Source: Paenirhodobacter hankyongi
GTDB lineage: Bacteria > Pseudomonadota > Alphaproteobacteria > Rhodobacterales > Rhodobacteraceae
Length of the DNA stretch: 64,000 nt
Assembly (NCBI RefSeq): GCF_003664585.1
Contig: NZ_RCHI01000003.1
Span: 62,001 to 126,000, forward strand
Direction: 5' to 3'
Made by a program: the position numbers and the translations under genes. Below, piece after piece: positions 1-8,778 of this stretch (the first letter of the stretch is position 1; each line of letters begins with the position of its first letter). The notes under the pieces are model-generated. The model did not search any database and was not told the DNA's origin. It saw only the letters and a program-made list of their open reading frames with translations.

Positions 1-3
1 GAG

Positions 4-1500
4 ATGAACGAGACCACCGCGATCCGCAACGACACCGCCGCCCCGGCCGAGGTGCCGGAAGAGGCGCTGCCGCACAACATCGAGGCCGAGCAGCAGCTGC
101 TCGGCGCGATCCTGACCAACAACGACATCTTCGACCGCATCGCCTCGGTGGTGAAGCCCGAGCATTTCTTCGAGCCGGTGCACCGCACCATCTACGAGAC
201 CGCGATCGCGCGGATCCAGAAGAACGCGCTCGCCTCGCCGGTGACGATCAAGGCCTATCTCGAGGACGATCAGGGCCTGCAGGCGCTTGGCGGCGCGACC
301 TATCTCGCCCGGCTCGCGGGCGCGGCGATCTCCTCCTATGCCGCGCGCGATTATGCGCAGATGATCCATGACCTCGCGCTGCGCCGCGAGCTGATCCGCC
401 TTGGCAAGGATCTCAGCGCCTCGGCCTCGAAGGTCGACATCGGCATCGAGCCCGACGAGCTGATCGTGAAGACCGAGGGCGCGCTTTACAAGCTGGCCGA
501 GACCGGCACCGCCGAGAAGGGCTTCGTCAGCTTCCTCAAGGCGGTGACCGAGGCCGTGCAATCGGCGAACGCCGCCTATCAGCGCGACGGCGGCCTCGCC
601 GGCGTCTCGACCGGGCTGACCGACCTCGACAAGAAGCTCGGCGGGCTGCACCCCTCCGACCTTCTGATCCTCGCCGGCCGTCCCTCGATGGGCAAGACCT
701 CGCTCGCCACCAACATCGCCTTCAACATCGCCAAGGCCTACAAGCGCGGCCAGCGCCACGACGGCACCGAGGGCGCGGTCGAGGGCGGCGTGGTGGGCTT
801 CTTCTCGCTCGAAATGTCGGCCGAGCAGCTCGCCGCGCGCGTGCTCTCGGAAGCCTCGGAAGTGCCCTCGGAACAGATCCGCCGCGGCGACATGACCGAA
901 GGCGAGTTCCGCCGCTTCGTCGAGGCGGCGAAGGCACTCGAGACCTGCCCGCTCTACATCGACGATACCCCCGCCCTGCCGATCAGCCAGGTCGCGGCGC
1001 GCTGCCGCCGGCTGAAGCGCACGCACGGGCTCGACGTGGTCTTCGTCGACTACCTGCAACTGCTGCGCGGCACCGGCCGCACCGACAACCGCGTGCAGGA
1101 AATCGGCGAGATCTCGATGGGGCTGAAGGCGATCGCGAAAGAGCTCAACATCCCGGTGGTCGCGCTGTCGCAGCTCAGCCGGACGGTGGAAAGCCGCGAA
1201 GACAAGCGCCCGCAGCTGAGCGACCTTCGCGAATCCGGTTCGATCGAACAGGACGCCGACGTGGTGATGTTCGTCTATCGCGACGAATATTACCACGAAC
1301 GCATGAAGCCGCCGGAAGACGACCCGAAATTCGCCGAATGGCTGCAGAAGGCCGAGCGCGTGCACGGCAAGGCCGAGGTCATCCTCGGCAAGCAGCGCCA
1401 CGGTCCCATCGGCACCGTCGAGGTCGCCTTCGAGAGCCGCTTCACCCGGTTCTCGGACCTTGCGCGGCAATGGCAGGGCGAGGGCGGCGAGGGCTACTGA
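4..1500 (+). CDS. dnaB: Replicative DNA helicase DnaB
   Basis: Hexameric 5'-3' helicase that unwinds DNA at the replication fork and contacts DnaG primase and the clamp loader. The 498-residue length fits the family. The N-terminal helical domain (about residues 20-125, beginning LPHNIEAEQQLLGAIL) is followed by a RecA-like ATPase domain with Walker A GRPSMGKT at 225-232 (Lys231), a Walker B-like VFVDYLQLL near 346-354 and the SQLSR and SGSIEQDADVV motifs typical of DnaB. The ATG is three bases into the window, so its ribosome binding site lies outside. No intein or insertion is seen. The next gene is convergent. Confidence 0.97.
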   Translation: MNETTAIRNDTAAPAEVPEEALPHNIEAEQQLLGAILTNNDIFDRIASVVKPEHFFEPVHRTIYETAIARIQKNALASPVTIKAYLEDDQGLQALGGATYLARLAGAAISSYAARDYAQMIHDLALRRELIRLGKDLSASASKVDIGIEPDELIVKTEGALYKLAETGTAEKGFVSFLKAVTEAVQSANAAYQRDGGLAGVSTGLTDLDKKLGGLHPSDLLILAGRPSMGKTSLATNIAFNIAKAYKRGQRHDGTEGAVEGGVVGFFSLEMSAEQLAARVLSEASEVPSEQIRRGDMTEGEFRRFVEAAKALETCPLYIDDTPALPISQVAARCRRLKRTHGLDVVFVDYLQLLRGTGRTDNRVQEIGEISMGLKAIAKELNIPVVALSQLSRTVESREDKRPQLSDLRESGSIEQDADVVMFVYRDEYYHERMKPPEDDPKFAEWLQKAERVHGKAEVILGKQRHGPIGTVEVAFESRFTRFSDLARQWQGEGGEGY

Positions 1501-1550
1501 GCCCCCGCCCGCGTCACGCATTTCAAACCGCCCCGCGGGCGTCGACCGCC

Positions 1551-1571
1551 AAAAGGGGGGCCGTCTGCCCC
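1551..1571 (-). terminator. Possible weak terminator of the minus-strand rhodanese-like gene
   Basis: Read on the minus strand, a GGGGC/GCCCC stem with a five-base loop is followed by CCTTTTGG, just past the stop of the rhodanese-like gene. The stem is only five base pairs and the U-run is interrupted, so it may be fortuitous. Confidence 0.3.
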
Positions 1572-1581
1572 TCTGCCGCGC

Positions 1582-1992
1582 TCAGCCGCAGCAGCACCCC
1601 GCGCCGGAACAGCACGCCGCGCTCGCCTCGGCCAGTGCTGCCGGGTCGCCGGTCACCGGAAAACCACGCGCGATCCAGCGCGCAAGCCCCGGCTCCATCA
1701 CCGCAACGGTCTCGAATCCCTGATACATCAGGAAATAGGCGGCCTTGCGCGCCTGCGTGCCGCTGTCGCCGACCAGAATCAGCGCCCGGTCACGCGGGAT
1801 CTCGGTCCAGCGATCCTCGAACTCGGCAAAGGGGATGGCGCGCAGATCACAGCCGCCGAAGCCGAGTTTCGCCACCGCCTCGGGCACGCGCAGGTCGATC
1901 AGCAGCGCGCCCTCGCCGAGCATCCTGTGGCTCGTGGTCGGACAGGCCACGCGCACCTCGGGCAGATCCTTCACCATGGTGTCGCTCATCAT
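1582..1992 (-). CDS. Catalytically inactive rhodanese-like protein with polycysteine C-terminus
   Basis: A 136-residue single rhodanese-fold protein. The core pattern is recognisable (LLIDLRVPEAV, then a Gly-rich loop, then LARWIARGFPV). The active-site loop reads LVGDSGTQA, where active enzymes have a Cys two residues before the SG; Gly replaces the Cys and the following Arg is missing, so classical sulfurtransferase chemistry is unlikely. The last ten residues are CCSGAGCCCG, giving five cysteines in a flexible tail. It lies seven bases after the thioredoxin-like gene and is the last gene of the arsR-permease arm. A thiol-rich metalloid-binding or sulfur-relay role is inference. The N-terminal region also carries Cys residues (ACPTTS, GGCDL). 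Confidence 0.75.
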   Translation of the reverse strand: MMSDTMVKDLPEVRVACPTTSHRMLGEGALLIDLRVPEAVAKLGFGGCDLRAIPFAEFEDRWTEIPRDRALILVGDSGTQARKAAYFLMYQGFETVAVMEPGLARWIARGFPVTGDPAALAEASAACCSGAGCCCG

Positions 1993-1999
1993 CCCCTCC

Positions 2000-2230
2000 T
2001 CAGGCCAGCCAGCCCAGAACCTGGTCCGGCGCGGGCACCGAGCCCTTGTGGACCACCTTCTCGCCCACCACCACGGCGGGGGTGGACATCACCCCGTAGC
2101 CCGCGATCCGGCGCAGATCCTCGATCTTGACGACCGAGACCTCGCGCCCCGCCTCGCGCGCCACGCGCTCGATCAGCTCGACGGTCGCGCGGCATTTCGC
2201 GCAGCCGGTGCCAAGAACCTTGATCTCCAT
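2000..2230 (-). CDS. Small thioredoxin-fold redox-active disulfide protein
   Basis: A 76-residue protein of the small redox-active disulfide / thioredoxin-like family. It begins MEIKVLGTGCAKC, placing a CxxC pair at Cys10 and Cys13, and has the conserved STPAVVV cis-proline segment of thioredoxin folds. The ATG at 2230 is chosen because AAGGGG lies upstream and the fold starts directly there; an in-frame extension to 2296 would run into the permease gene and adds no recognisable sequence. It sits 13 bases after the permease stop. Families of this type are often linked to ArsP-like permeases, suggesting reductive handling of a thiol-bound or arsenical substrate. That role is inferred. Confidence 0.85.
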   Translation of the reverse strand: MEIKVLGTGCAKCRATVELIERVAREAGREVSVVKIEDLRRIAGYGVMSTPAVVVGEKVVHKGSVPAPDQVLGWLA

Positions 2231-2243
2231 CGAAAACCCCTTT

Positions 2244-3302
2244 TCAGAACAGAAGGTTGAACAGGATGCCCACGGCCAGGATACCGCTGCCGACAACGCC
2301 GATGAAGACGGCGATCAGGCGCAGCGTCAGCACCTGACGCAGGATGATCATCTCGGGCAGGCTCAGTGCGATCACGCTCATCATGAAAGCCAGCACCGTG
2401 CCGAGCGCCGCGCCCTTGCCCAGAAGCGCCTCGACGATCGGGATCACGCCGGCCGCATTGGTGTACATCGGGATGCCGAGCGCCACCGCCGCCGGCACGC
2501 TCCACCAGGCATCGGCGCCCATGATCCGCACCATCAGATCCTCGGGCACATAGCCGTGGATCAGCGCACCCATCGCGATGCCGAGCAGGATCCAGAGCCA
2601 GACCCGGCCCATGATCTCGCGCAGGGCATCAACGCCAAGGCGATAGCGTTCGACCATGCTCAGCGGCGCGCCGCCCGCCTCCTCGGGGGCAGAGGCGCCG
2701 GTCGCGATGTCGCGCACCCAGTCCTGCAGCCAGCCCTCGAGATGCAGCCGCCCGATGACCCAGCCGGCGAGGATCGCGACGGCGAGGCCGAAGCTGAAAT
2801 AGGTCAGCGCCACCGCCGGCCCGACCAGGCCGAACAGCATCACCAGCGCCACCTCGTTCACCATCGGCGCGGCGATCAGGAAGGAGAAGGTCACCCCGAG
2901 CGGCACCCCGGCCGAGACGAGCCCGATGAAGAGCGGCACCGCCGAGCAGGAGCAGAACGGCGTCACCACCCCCAGAAGCGCGGCCAGCACATTGCCCACG
3001 CCTTCACGCCGCCCGGCAAGCAGGGCGCGCGTGCGCTCGGGGCTGAAGAAGCTGCGCACCACCCCCATCGCGAAGACGATGAGCGCGAGCAGCATCAGCA
3101 CCTTCGGCACGTCATAGAAGAAGAAGGCGAGCGCCTCGCCGGTGTGGCTGTGCCGCTCGACCGGGATCAGCGCGGTCAGCGCCTCGGAAATCGCCGGCAA
3201 CCGGCCGTAAAGCCAGAACCAGGCGGCCACCGCCGCGAGCACCGCCAGATGCGGCCAGGGCGCGGGATGCGACGGGCGGGGGGCTTCGACTTCGGCGCTC
3301 AT
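2244..3302 (-). CDS. ArsP-type (DUF318) permease
   Basis: A polytopic inner-membrane permease of 352 residues with roughly eight to ten hydrophobic segments. The diagnostic motif TPFCSCSAVPLF places cysteines at 117 and 119 inside a membrane segment, as in the ArsP/DUF318 permeases that export trivalent organoarsenicals, and a second conserved APMVNEVAL block follows. The start overlaps the arsR stop by four bases, so the two are translationally coupled. Neighbours (ArsR, thioredoxin-like, ArsJ) support an arsenic or metalloid role, but the exact substrate cannot be read from sequence. Confidence 0.85.
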   Translation of the reverse strand: MSAEVEAPRPSHPAPWPHLAVLAAVAAWFWLYGRLPAISEALTALIPVERHSHTGEALAFFFYDVPKVLMLLALIVFAMGVVRSFFSPERTRALLAGRREGVGNVLAALLGVVTPFCSCSAVPLFIGLVSAGVPLGVTFSFLIAAPMVNEVALVMLFGLVGPAVALTYFSFGLAVAILAGWVIGRLHLEGWLQDWVRDIATGASAPEEAGGAPLSMVERYRLGVDALREIMGRVWLWILLGIAMGALIHGYVPEDLMVRIMGADAWWSVPAAVALGIPMYTNAAGVIPIVEALLGKGAALGTVLAFMMSVIALSLPEMIILRQVLTLRLIAVFIGVVGSGILAVGILFNLLF

Positions 3303-3586
3303 GCGGCGCTCCTTTCTGCGGCCTCGGCCGCCAGAACCGCGTCAAGGAGGGCGCGGATCTCGGCCGGCATCTCCGGGTTCAGCCGGTAGCGCACCCATTG
3401 CGCATCGCGCCGATCGGTGACGAGGCCCGCCTGTTTCAGGGTCTGCATGTGCCGCGACATCCGGCTTTGCGTGGCATCGAGCCGCGCCATCAGCTCGCAC
3501 ACGCAATGTTCGCCCCCGTCCGCCAGCAGCCGGATCGCGGCAAGGCGGGTGGGTTCGGCAAGGGCGGTGAGAATGGTCAGTGGCAT
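3299..3586 (-). CDS. ArsR/SmtB-family metalloregulator
   Basis: A 95-residue winged-helix repressor. It contains the ALAEPTRLAAIRLL opening of the family and a CVCEL motif (Cys28, Cys30) in the alpha-3 region that binds As(III)/Sb(III) in classical ArsR proteins. The recognition segment follows as QSRMSRHMQTLKQAGLV. It is the first gene of the minus-strand arm and overlaps the permease by four bases. The palindromes at 3598-3626, just upstream of its start, are the likely operator, implying autorepression relieved by metalloid. Confidence 0.9.
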   Translation of the reverse strand: MPLTILTALAEPTRLAAIRLLADGGEHCVCELMARLDATQSRMSRHMQTLKQAGLVTDRRDAQWVRYRLNPEMPAEIRALLDAVLAAEAAERSAA

Positions 3587-3597
3587 TTCCGGACTCG

Positions 3598-3626
3598 CGC
3601 ATATGCGTTACAGCGCATTTATGCGC
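3598..3626. promoter_or_regulatory. Tandem palindromes upstream of arsR (candidate ArsR operator)
   Basis: Two palindromes lie 11-40 bases upstream of the arsR start: CGCATATGCG (3598-3607) and GCGCATTTATGCGC (3613-3626, six-base arms, two-base spacer). They share the GCAT/ATGC arms, as expected for two dimer sites of one regulator. The position suits autorepression. Binding by this ArsR is inferred. Confidence 0.5.
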
Positions 3627-3724
3627 CCGCGCCGGGCACCGGGCAAGCCCAGCGGGTGGGGTGCGACGGAATGCAGCAGTGCCGCCATGTCCCGCGCGTC
3701 ATCCCACCGTCATCGAAACGTCAC

Positions 3725-3760
3725 TTGGCACGCGCCATTGATTCCACTATTCAGGAATCA
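3725..3760 (+). promoter_or_regulatory. Promoter and operator of the arsR-arsC / arsJ operon, probably leaderless
   Basis: TTGGCA (3725-3730) and TATTCA (3748-3753) are separated by exactly 17 bases, a good sigma-70 pair. A perfect inverted repeat, TGATTCC-N8-GGAATCA (3739-3760), covers the -10. The start codon of the ArsR-ArsC fusion is at 3760, seven bases beyond the -10, where transcription itself should begin; this predicts a leaderless mRNA. The repeat differs from the one upstream of the divergent arsR, so the fusion's own DNA-binding domain is the likely ligand. Confidence 0.55.
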
Positions 3761-4590
3761 TGGAACAGATTGACGCCCCCCTCGCCTTCACCGCGCTTGG
3801 CCACCCCGGCCGGCTTGCCGTCTTCCGCCTGCTGATGCGCCGCGTGCCCCAGGCGACGCGGCCCGGAGAGATCGCCCGCCTCACTGGGGTGAAGCCCAAC
3901 ACCCTCTCGCATCACCTCGCCGATCTCGAGGCGGCGGGGCTGATCCGCTCGGAACGGCAGGGCCGCGCGATCCTCTATTCGGTCGCGCTCGAGAACCTGA
4001 CCGCGCTGGTGGGCTATCTCGTCGCCGACTGCGGCCGTGGCCGGCCCGAGCTGTCGGCGGCTCTGATCGCGCAGGGCGCGCGCCCCGTGCCGCGCGACCG
4101 GCCGCTGAACGTGCTCTTCATCTGCTCGGGCAATTCGGCGCGCTCGATCTTTGCCGAGGCGATCCTGCGCGATCTTGGCGGCGACCGCTTCCGCGCCTTC
4201 TCGGCCGGCACCCGGCCCGGATCGGCACTGAACCCGATCGCGGTCGATCTGCTGCGCCGCAACGGCCTGCCGGTCGAGGGGCTGCGTGCCAAGCATATCG
4301 CCGAGTTCGAGCTGCCCGGCGCGCCGCGGATGGATTTCGTCTTCACCGTCTGCGATGCGGCGGCGTCGGAGGAATGCGCCCCCTGGCCCGGCGCGCCGCT
4401 CACCGCGCATTGGGGCGTTGCCGACCCGGTGCAGGCCGAGGGCACCGAGGCCGAGCGCGGCCTTGCCTTCGCCCGCGCCTTCAGCGAGCTGCACCGCCGC
4501 ATCGCCGCCTTCGCCGCCCTGCCCTTCGACACGCTCGACCGCCTCGCGCTGCAGCAGCAGCTCGACCGGATCGGCCTTGATGACCTCTGA
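3760..4590 (+). CDS. ArsR-type regulator fused to low-molecular-weight phosphatase-like arsenate reductase
   Basis: A 276-residue two-domain protein. Residues 1-100 form an ArsR-type winged helix (FTALGHPGRLAVFRLL, then NTLSHHLADLEAAGL) without the CxC metal motif of the neighbouring ArsR. Residues about 115-245 form a low-molecular-weight tyrosine phosphatase/arsenate reductase domain with the P-loop CSGNSAR (Cys122 to Arg128) and a later ADPV loop. It probably represses its own operon while reducing or sensing arsenate; such ArsR-ArsC fusions are known in alphaproteobacterial ars operons. It leads the operon with the GAPDH and ArsJ genes, 12 bases ahead of the GAPDH. Whether the catalytic half is a true reductase or a sensor is uncertain. 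Confidence 0.85.
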   Translation: MEQIDAPLAFTALGHPGRLAVFRLLMRRVPQATRPGEIARLTGVKPNTLSHHLADLEAAGLIRSERQGRAILYSVALENLTALVGYLVADCGRGRPELSAALIAQGARPVPRDRPLNVLFICSGNSARSIFAEAILRDLGGDRFRAFSAGTRPGSALNPIAVDLLRRNGLPVEGLRAKHIAEFELPGAPRMDFVFTVCDAAASEECAPWPGAPLTAHWGVADPVQAEGTEAERGLAFARAFSELHRRIAAFAALPFDTLDRLALQQQLDRIGLDDL

Positions 4591-4602
4591 CGGAGCCCTC
4601 CG

Positions 4603-5625
4603 ATGACCCGCACCTCCCCGCGCATCGCGCTGAACGGCCTTGGCCGCATCGGCAAGCTCGTCCTGCGCCGCCTGATCGACACCGGCGCGGCCGAGGGCCT
4701 TGTTCTGGTGAACGAGCCCACGGGCAGCGCCGAGCAGCACGCGCTCTTGCTGGAATTCGACAGCGTGCATGGCCGCTGGCCGGCGCAGATCACTCAGGAT
4801 GCCGACAGCCTGACGGTGAACGGCCAGCGCCTGCGTCTGACCGCGGCGCGCCGGTTTCAGGACCTGCCGCTGGCCGAGATGGGCATCGACGTGGTGCTCG
4901 ACTGTTCGGGCGCCTTCCGCAAGGCCGCCGATTTCGCGCCCTGTTTCGAGACCGGCGTACGCAAGGTCGTGGTCTCGGCCCCGGTGAAGGACGGCGACGC
5001 GCTGAACCTTGTCTATGGCGTGAACCACGCGGCCTATGAGCCCGCGCGCCACCGCATCGTCACCGCGGCAAGCTGCACCACCAATTGCCTCGCTCCGGTG
5101 GTGAAGGTGATCCACGAGGGGCTGGGCATCCGTCATGGCGCGATCACCACGCTGCATGACGTGACCAACACCCAGACCATCGTCGACCGCCCGGCGAAGG
5201 ACATGCGCCGCGCCCGCTCGGCGCTGACCAACCTGATCCCGACGACCACCGGCTCGGCCAGCGCCATCGGCCTGATCTTCCCGGATCTCGCCGGCCGGCT
5301 CGATGGCCATGCGGTGCGGGTGCCGCTGCTCAACGCCTCGCTCACCGATTGCGTCTTCGAGGTCGAGCGGCCGACCACCGTGACCGAGGTGAACGCGCTT
5401 CTCGCCGCCGCGGCCGCGGGGCCGCTCGCCGGTATCCTCGGCTTCGAGACGCGGCCGCTCGTCTCCTCGGATTACGTCAACGACCCGCGGTCCTCGATCG
5501 TCGATGCCGGGGCGACGATGGTCACCGGCGGCACCCAGGTGAAGATCTTCGCCTGGTATGACAACGAATGGGGCTATGCCTGCCGTCTCGCCGATGTGCT
5601 GGGCCTGGTGGCGGGGGCGCTGTGA
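4603..5625 (+). CDS. ArsJ-associated glyceraldehyde-3-phosphate dehydrogenase
   Basis: A 340-residue GAPDH with an N-terminal Rossmann motif ([13 protein letters not shown]) and the catalytic SCTTNC motif near residue 150. The segment after it reads [11 protein letters not shown] instead of the usual HSYTGDQ, a feature of the GAPDH form that pairs with ArsJ. In that pathway arsenate replaces phosphate to give 1-arseno-3-phosphoglycerate, which ArsJ exports and which then decomposes outside. The stop overlaps the arsJ start by one base (TGATG), which supports coupling. It is distinct from the two gap genes at 31096 and 32371. Confidence 0.88.
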   Translation: MTRTSPRIALNGLGRIGKLVLRRLIDTGAAEGLVLVNEPTGSAEQHALLLEFDSVHGRWPAQITQDADSLTVNGQRLRLTAARRFQDLPLAEMGIDVVLDCSGAFRKAADFAPCFETGVRKVVVSAPVKDGDALNLVYGVNHAAYEPARHRIVTAASCTTNCLAPVVKVIHEGLGIRHGAITTLHDVTNTQTIVDRPAKDMRRARSALTNLIPTTTGSASAIGLIFPDLAGRLDGHAVRVPLLNASLTDCVFEVERPTTVTEVNALLAAAAAGPLAGILGFETRPLVSSDYVNDPRSSIVDAGATMVTGGTQVKIFAWYDNEWGYACRLADVLGLVAGAL

Positions 5626-6863
5626 TGGACCGGCCCCTGCGCGCCTATGCGGCGGTGACCGCGGCCTATTGGGCCTTCATGCTGTCGGACGGCGCGCTGC
5701 GGATGCTGGTGCTGCTGCATTTCAACGCGCTCGGCTTCTCGCCGGTGGCGCTTGCCTGGCTGTTCCTGCTCTACGAGATCGCGGGGATCGTCACCAACCT
5801 TGCCGCGGGCTGGATCGCGGCGCGCTTCGGGCTGGCCTCGACCCTTTACAGTGGGCTGGCGCTGCAGATCGCGGCCCTCGTCGCGCTCGCCAATCTCGAT
5901 CCGGGCTGGAGCCTCACCGCCTCGGTCGTCTTCGTGATGGCGGTGCAGGGCGTGAGCGGCGTCGCCAAGGATCTGGCGAAGATGTCGGCGAAATCGGCGG
6001 TGAAGCTGCTCGCCCCCAAGGGCGAGGGCGCGCTCTTCCGCTGGGTCGCGGCGCTCACCGGTTCGAAGAACGCGGTGAAGGGCGTGGGCTTCTTCCTCGG
6101 CGCGGCGCTGCTGGCGCTGGCGGGCTTTGGCGCCGCGGTCTGGGGGATGGCGGCGGTGCTGACACTGATCCTGATCGCCGTCGCGGCCTTCCTGCCGCCT
6201 GGTCTGCCCGCGGGCAAGAAGGGCACGAAATTCGCCGCCGTCTGGTCGCGCGATCCGCGGGTGAACCGGCTGTCGCTGGCGCGCATGTTCCTCTTCGGCG
6301 CGCGCGACGTCTGGTTCGTCGTCGGCATCCCGGTCTATTTCGACGCCGTGCTGTCCGATGGCACGCCCGCCGGCAACCGCGCCGCCTTCTTCCTGATCGG
6401 CGGCTTCATGGCGGCCTGGATCATCGGCTATGGCCTGGTGCAGGCGCTGGCGCCGAAGATCCTGCGCGGCGCCGCGGCGGACGGCCCGCGTGCCGCCGCG
6501 CGCTGGACAGACGCGCTGGTGCCGATCCCCTTTGCGCTTGCCGCCGCCGCCCTTGCCGCGGGCGGCCCCGCGCCCTGGCTCACCGTGGTGCTGGTCGCCG
6601 GGCTGCTTCTTTTCGGCGTCGTCTTCGCGCTCAACTCCTCGCTCCATTCCTGGCTGATCCTCGCCTTCGCCGGCGAGGGCCGGGTGACGATGGACGTGGG
6701 CTTTTACTACAGCGCGAATGCCGCGGGCCGGCTGCTGGGCACGCTGCTCTCGGGGCTCAGCTATCAGGCGGGCGGGCTGCCGCTCTGCCTTGCCACCGCC
6801 GGGCTGATGGCGCTGGCCAGCGCCCTTGCGATGCGCCCGCTTGCGCGGATCGGCGCCGCCTGA
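5625..6863 (+). CDS. arsJ: ArsJ, MFS-type organoarsenical exporter
   Basis: A 412-residue major facilitator protein with about 10-12 membrane segments. The sequence after the first helix ([20 protein letters not shown]) and the cytoplasmic stretch [14 protein letters not shown] are characteristic of ArsJ. It is thought to expel 1-arseno-3-phosphoglycerate made by the preceding GAPDH, giving arsenate resistance without reduction. The start at 5625 is preferred over an in-frame start at 5568 because it overlaps the GAPDH stop by one base and directly precedes the first membrane helix. Confidence 0.88.
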   Translation: MDRPLRAYAAVTAAYWAFMLSDGALRMLVLLHFNALGFSPVALAWLFLLYEIAGIVTNLAAGWIAARFGLASTLYSGLALQIAALVALANLDPGWSLTASVVFVMAVQGVSGVAKDLAKMSAKSAVKLLAPKGEGALFRWVAALTGSKNAVKGVGFFLGAALLALAGFGAAVWGMAAVLTLILIAVAAFLPPGLPAGKKGTKFAAVWSRDPRVNRLSLARMFLFGARDVWFVVGIPVYFDAVLSDGTPAGNRAAFFLIGGFMAAWIIGYGLVQALAPKILRGAAADGPRAAARWTDALVPIPFALAAAALAAGGPAPWLTVVLVAGLLLFGVVFALNSSLHSWLILAFAGEGRVTMDVGFYYSANAAGRLLGTLLSGLSYQAGGLPLCLATAGLMALASALAMRPLARIGAA

Positions 6864-6952
6864 GCGGCCCCGCCGGCCACAGTTCCGTCATCGCGCGGGA
6901 TGCGGGTGCGATTGCCCTTGACCTTCGCGGCCCATGGTTCAAGAACACCCCC

Positions 6953-8002
6953 ATGGCTACCGCATCCCTTCGCATCGACCTCGATGCCATCCTTTCGAAC
7001 TGGCGCGCGATGGACGCGCTCACGGGCACGACGACCGAGACGGGCGCCGTGGTCAAGGCAGACAGCTACGGCCTCGGCGCCGCGCGCATCGCGCGGATGC
7101 TGGCGCGGGCGGGATGCCGCAAGTTCTTCGTCGCCTGCACCGAGGAAGGCGCCGCCGTGCGCCAGGCCTTGGGCGAAGGCCCCGAGATCTTCATCTTCTC
7201 CGGCCACATGGCGGGCGACACCGAGATGATCGGTGACCTCGGCCTGACGCCGATGCTGAATTCGCTCGATCAGGTGACCCGGCATTTCGAGTCGCTGCCC
7301 GGCGCCCCCTTCGGCATCCAGCTTGACACCGGGATGAACCGGCTCGGCTTCGAGCCCGCCGAATGGCAGGCCGTCGCGCCGATCGTGCTCGGCTCGCATC
7401 CGAAGCTGATCATGAGCCACCTCGCCTGCTCGGACGAACCCGCGCACGAGATGAACCGCTATCAGCTCGACACCTTCCGCAAGATGACCAACGGCATGAA
7501 CGTGCCGCGCTCGCTCTCGGCCACCGGTGGCATCCTCCTTGGCCGCGACTATCACTTCGACGTCACCCGCCCGGGCATCGCGCTGTACGGCGGCATGCCC
7601 TTCGAGGCGGCGCAGCGCGTCGTCACTCTGTCGCTGCCGGTCATTCAGGTGCGCGACGTGCAGGCCGGCGAGACCGTGGGCTATTCGAACACCTGGACTG
7701 CCGAGGAGGACGCGCGCATCGCCACCGTCTCGGGCGGCTATGCCGACGGGCTAATGCGCACGCTCAGCTCGAAGGCGACGCTGTGGCATGGCAACGTGCC
7801 CTGCCCGCTCGTCGGCCGGATCTCGATGGACCTGATCACCGTCGACATCAGCCATCTGGCCGAGGTGCCGAAGTCGCTCGACATCCTCGGGCCGCATCAG
7901 ACCGTCGACGACCTCGCCGACGTCGCTGGCACCATCGGCTACGAGATCCTGACCTCGCTCGGCAACCGCTACACCCGCCATTACGTCGGGGGGTCGGTGT
8001 GA
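6953..8002 (+). CDS. alr: Alanine racemase
   Basis: PLP enzyme interconverting L- and D-alanine for peptidoglycan. The 349-residue product has an N-terminal TIM barrel with the PLP lysine in [11 protein letters not shown] (near residue 35) and a C-terminal beta domain with the catalytic region around [12 protein letters not shown] and GYADGL. The ATG at 6953 is the start that gives a family-like N-terminus ([17 protein letters not shown]); no good Shine-Dalgarno sequence is visible before it. It overlaps mlaE by four bases (GTGA), a co-occurrence typical of Rhodobacteraceae. Confidence 0.95.
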   Translation: MATASLRIDLDAILSNWRAMDALTGTTTETGAVVKADSYGLGAARIARMLARAGCRKFFVACTEEGAAVRQALGEGPEIFIFSGHMAGDTEMIGDLGLTPMLNSLDQVTRHFESLPGAPFGIQLDTGMNRLGFEPAEWQAVAPIVLGSHPKLIMSHLACSDEPAHEMNRYQLDTFRKMTNGMNVPRSLSATGGILLGRDYHFDVTRPGIALYGGMPFEAAQRVVTLSLPVIQVRDVQAGETVGYSNTWTAEEDARIATVSGGYADGLMRTLSSKATLWHGNVPCPLVGRISMDLITVDISHLAEVPKSLDILGPHQTVDDLADVAGTIGYEILTSLGNRYTRHYVGGSV

Positions 8003-8778
8003 TCGAGCGCGGGCTTGCCTCGCTTGGCCGTGTCGTGCTCGACGGGCTTGCCGGTGCGGGCCGGGTGGCGCTTTACGCGCTGACCGTGGTCTCGCACCTG
8101 CTGCGCCCGCCGTTCTATGGCCGCGAATTCCTGCATGCGCTGATGCAGATCGGCTGGCTCTCGCTGCCGGTCGTGGGCATGACGGCGCTCTTCACCGGCG
8201 CGGCGCTGGCGCTGCAGATCTATGCCGGCGGCGCCCGCTTCTCGGCCGAATCCGTCGTGCCCTCGATCACCGCGATCGGCATGGTGCGCGAGCTCGGCCC
8301 GGTGCTCGGCGGGCTGATGGTGGCGGCGCGCGTCGCCTCCTCGATCGCCGCCGAGATCGGCACGATGAAGGTGACCGAGCAGATCGACGCCCTCGTCACC
8401 CTGTCGACCGACCCGCTGAAATACCTGGCCGCGCCGCGTGTGCTGGCCGCGACGCTGAGCGTGCCGCTGCTCGTCGGCATCGGCGACGTGATCGGCATCA
8501 TGGGCGGCTGGCTGGTCGGCACCGGCCGGCTCGGCTTCAACTCGGCCACCTACATCAAGAACACCTGGGAATACCTCGAGTTCTGGGACGTCGGCTCGGG
8601 CCTCGTCAAGGGCGCGGCCTTCGGCTTCATCGTAGCGCTGATGGGCTGCTTCTACGGCATGAACTCGGGCCGCGGCGCGCAGGGCGTGGGCGCCGCCACC
8701 AAATCCGCCGTGGTCGCCGCCTCGATCCTGATCCTGGCCGCGAACTACACGCTGACCGAGGTTTTCTTCTCCGCATGA
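7999..8778 (+). CDS. mlaE: MlaE-family lipid ABC transporter permease
   Basis: Inner-membrane permease of the Mla system that moves phospholipids between the inner membrane and periplasmic carrier proteins to keep outer-membrane asymmetry. The 259-residue protein has five or six hydrophobic segments and the family block [29 protein letters not shown]-like region (residues about 93-120) plus [12 protein letters not shown]. The GTG start at 7999 overlaps the alr stop and its own stop overlaps mlaF by four bases. No MlaD (MCE) gene is in the window, so the substrate-binding partner must be elsewhere. Confidence 0.92.
   Translation: MIERGLASLGRVVLDGLAGAGRVALYALTVVSHLLRPPFYGREFLHALMQIGWLSLPVVGMTALFTGAALALQIYAGGARFSAESVVPSITAIGMVRELGPVLGGLMVAARVASSIAAEIGTMKVTEQIDALVTLSTDPLKYLAAPRVLAATLSVPLLVGIGDVIGIMGGWLVGTGRLGFNSATYIKNTWEYLEFWDVGSGLVKGAAFGFIVALMGCFYGMNSGRGAQGVGAATKSAVVAASILILAANYTLTEVFFSA

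Noticed and set aside
203-205. SPY instead of SPF in RF2 as a change of stop-codon specificity (residue numbers of prfB)
   Set aside because: As I recall, SPY is common among alphaproteobacterial RF2 proteins, so it is unlikely to be novel.
2127-3389. A 420-codon plus-strand opening opposite the ArsP-like permease
   Set aside because: Composition is Arg/His/Gln-rich, as expected for a shadow of GC-rich coding sequence; the minus-strand permease has clear family motifs.
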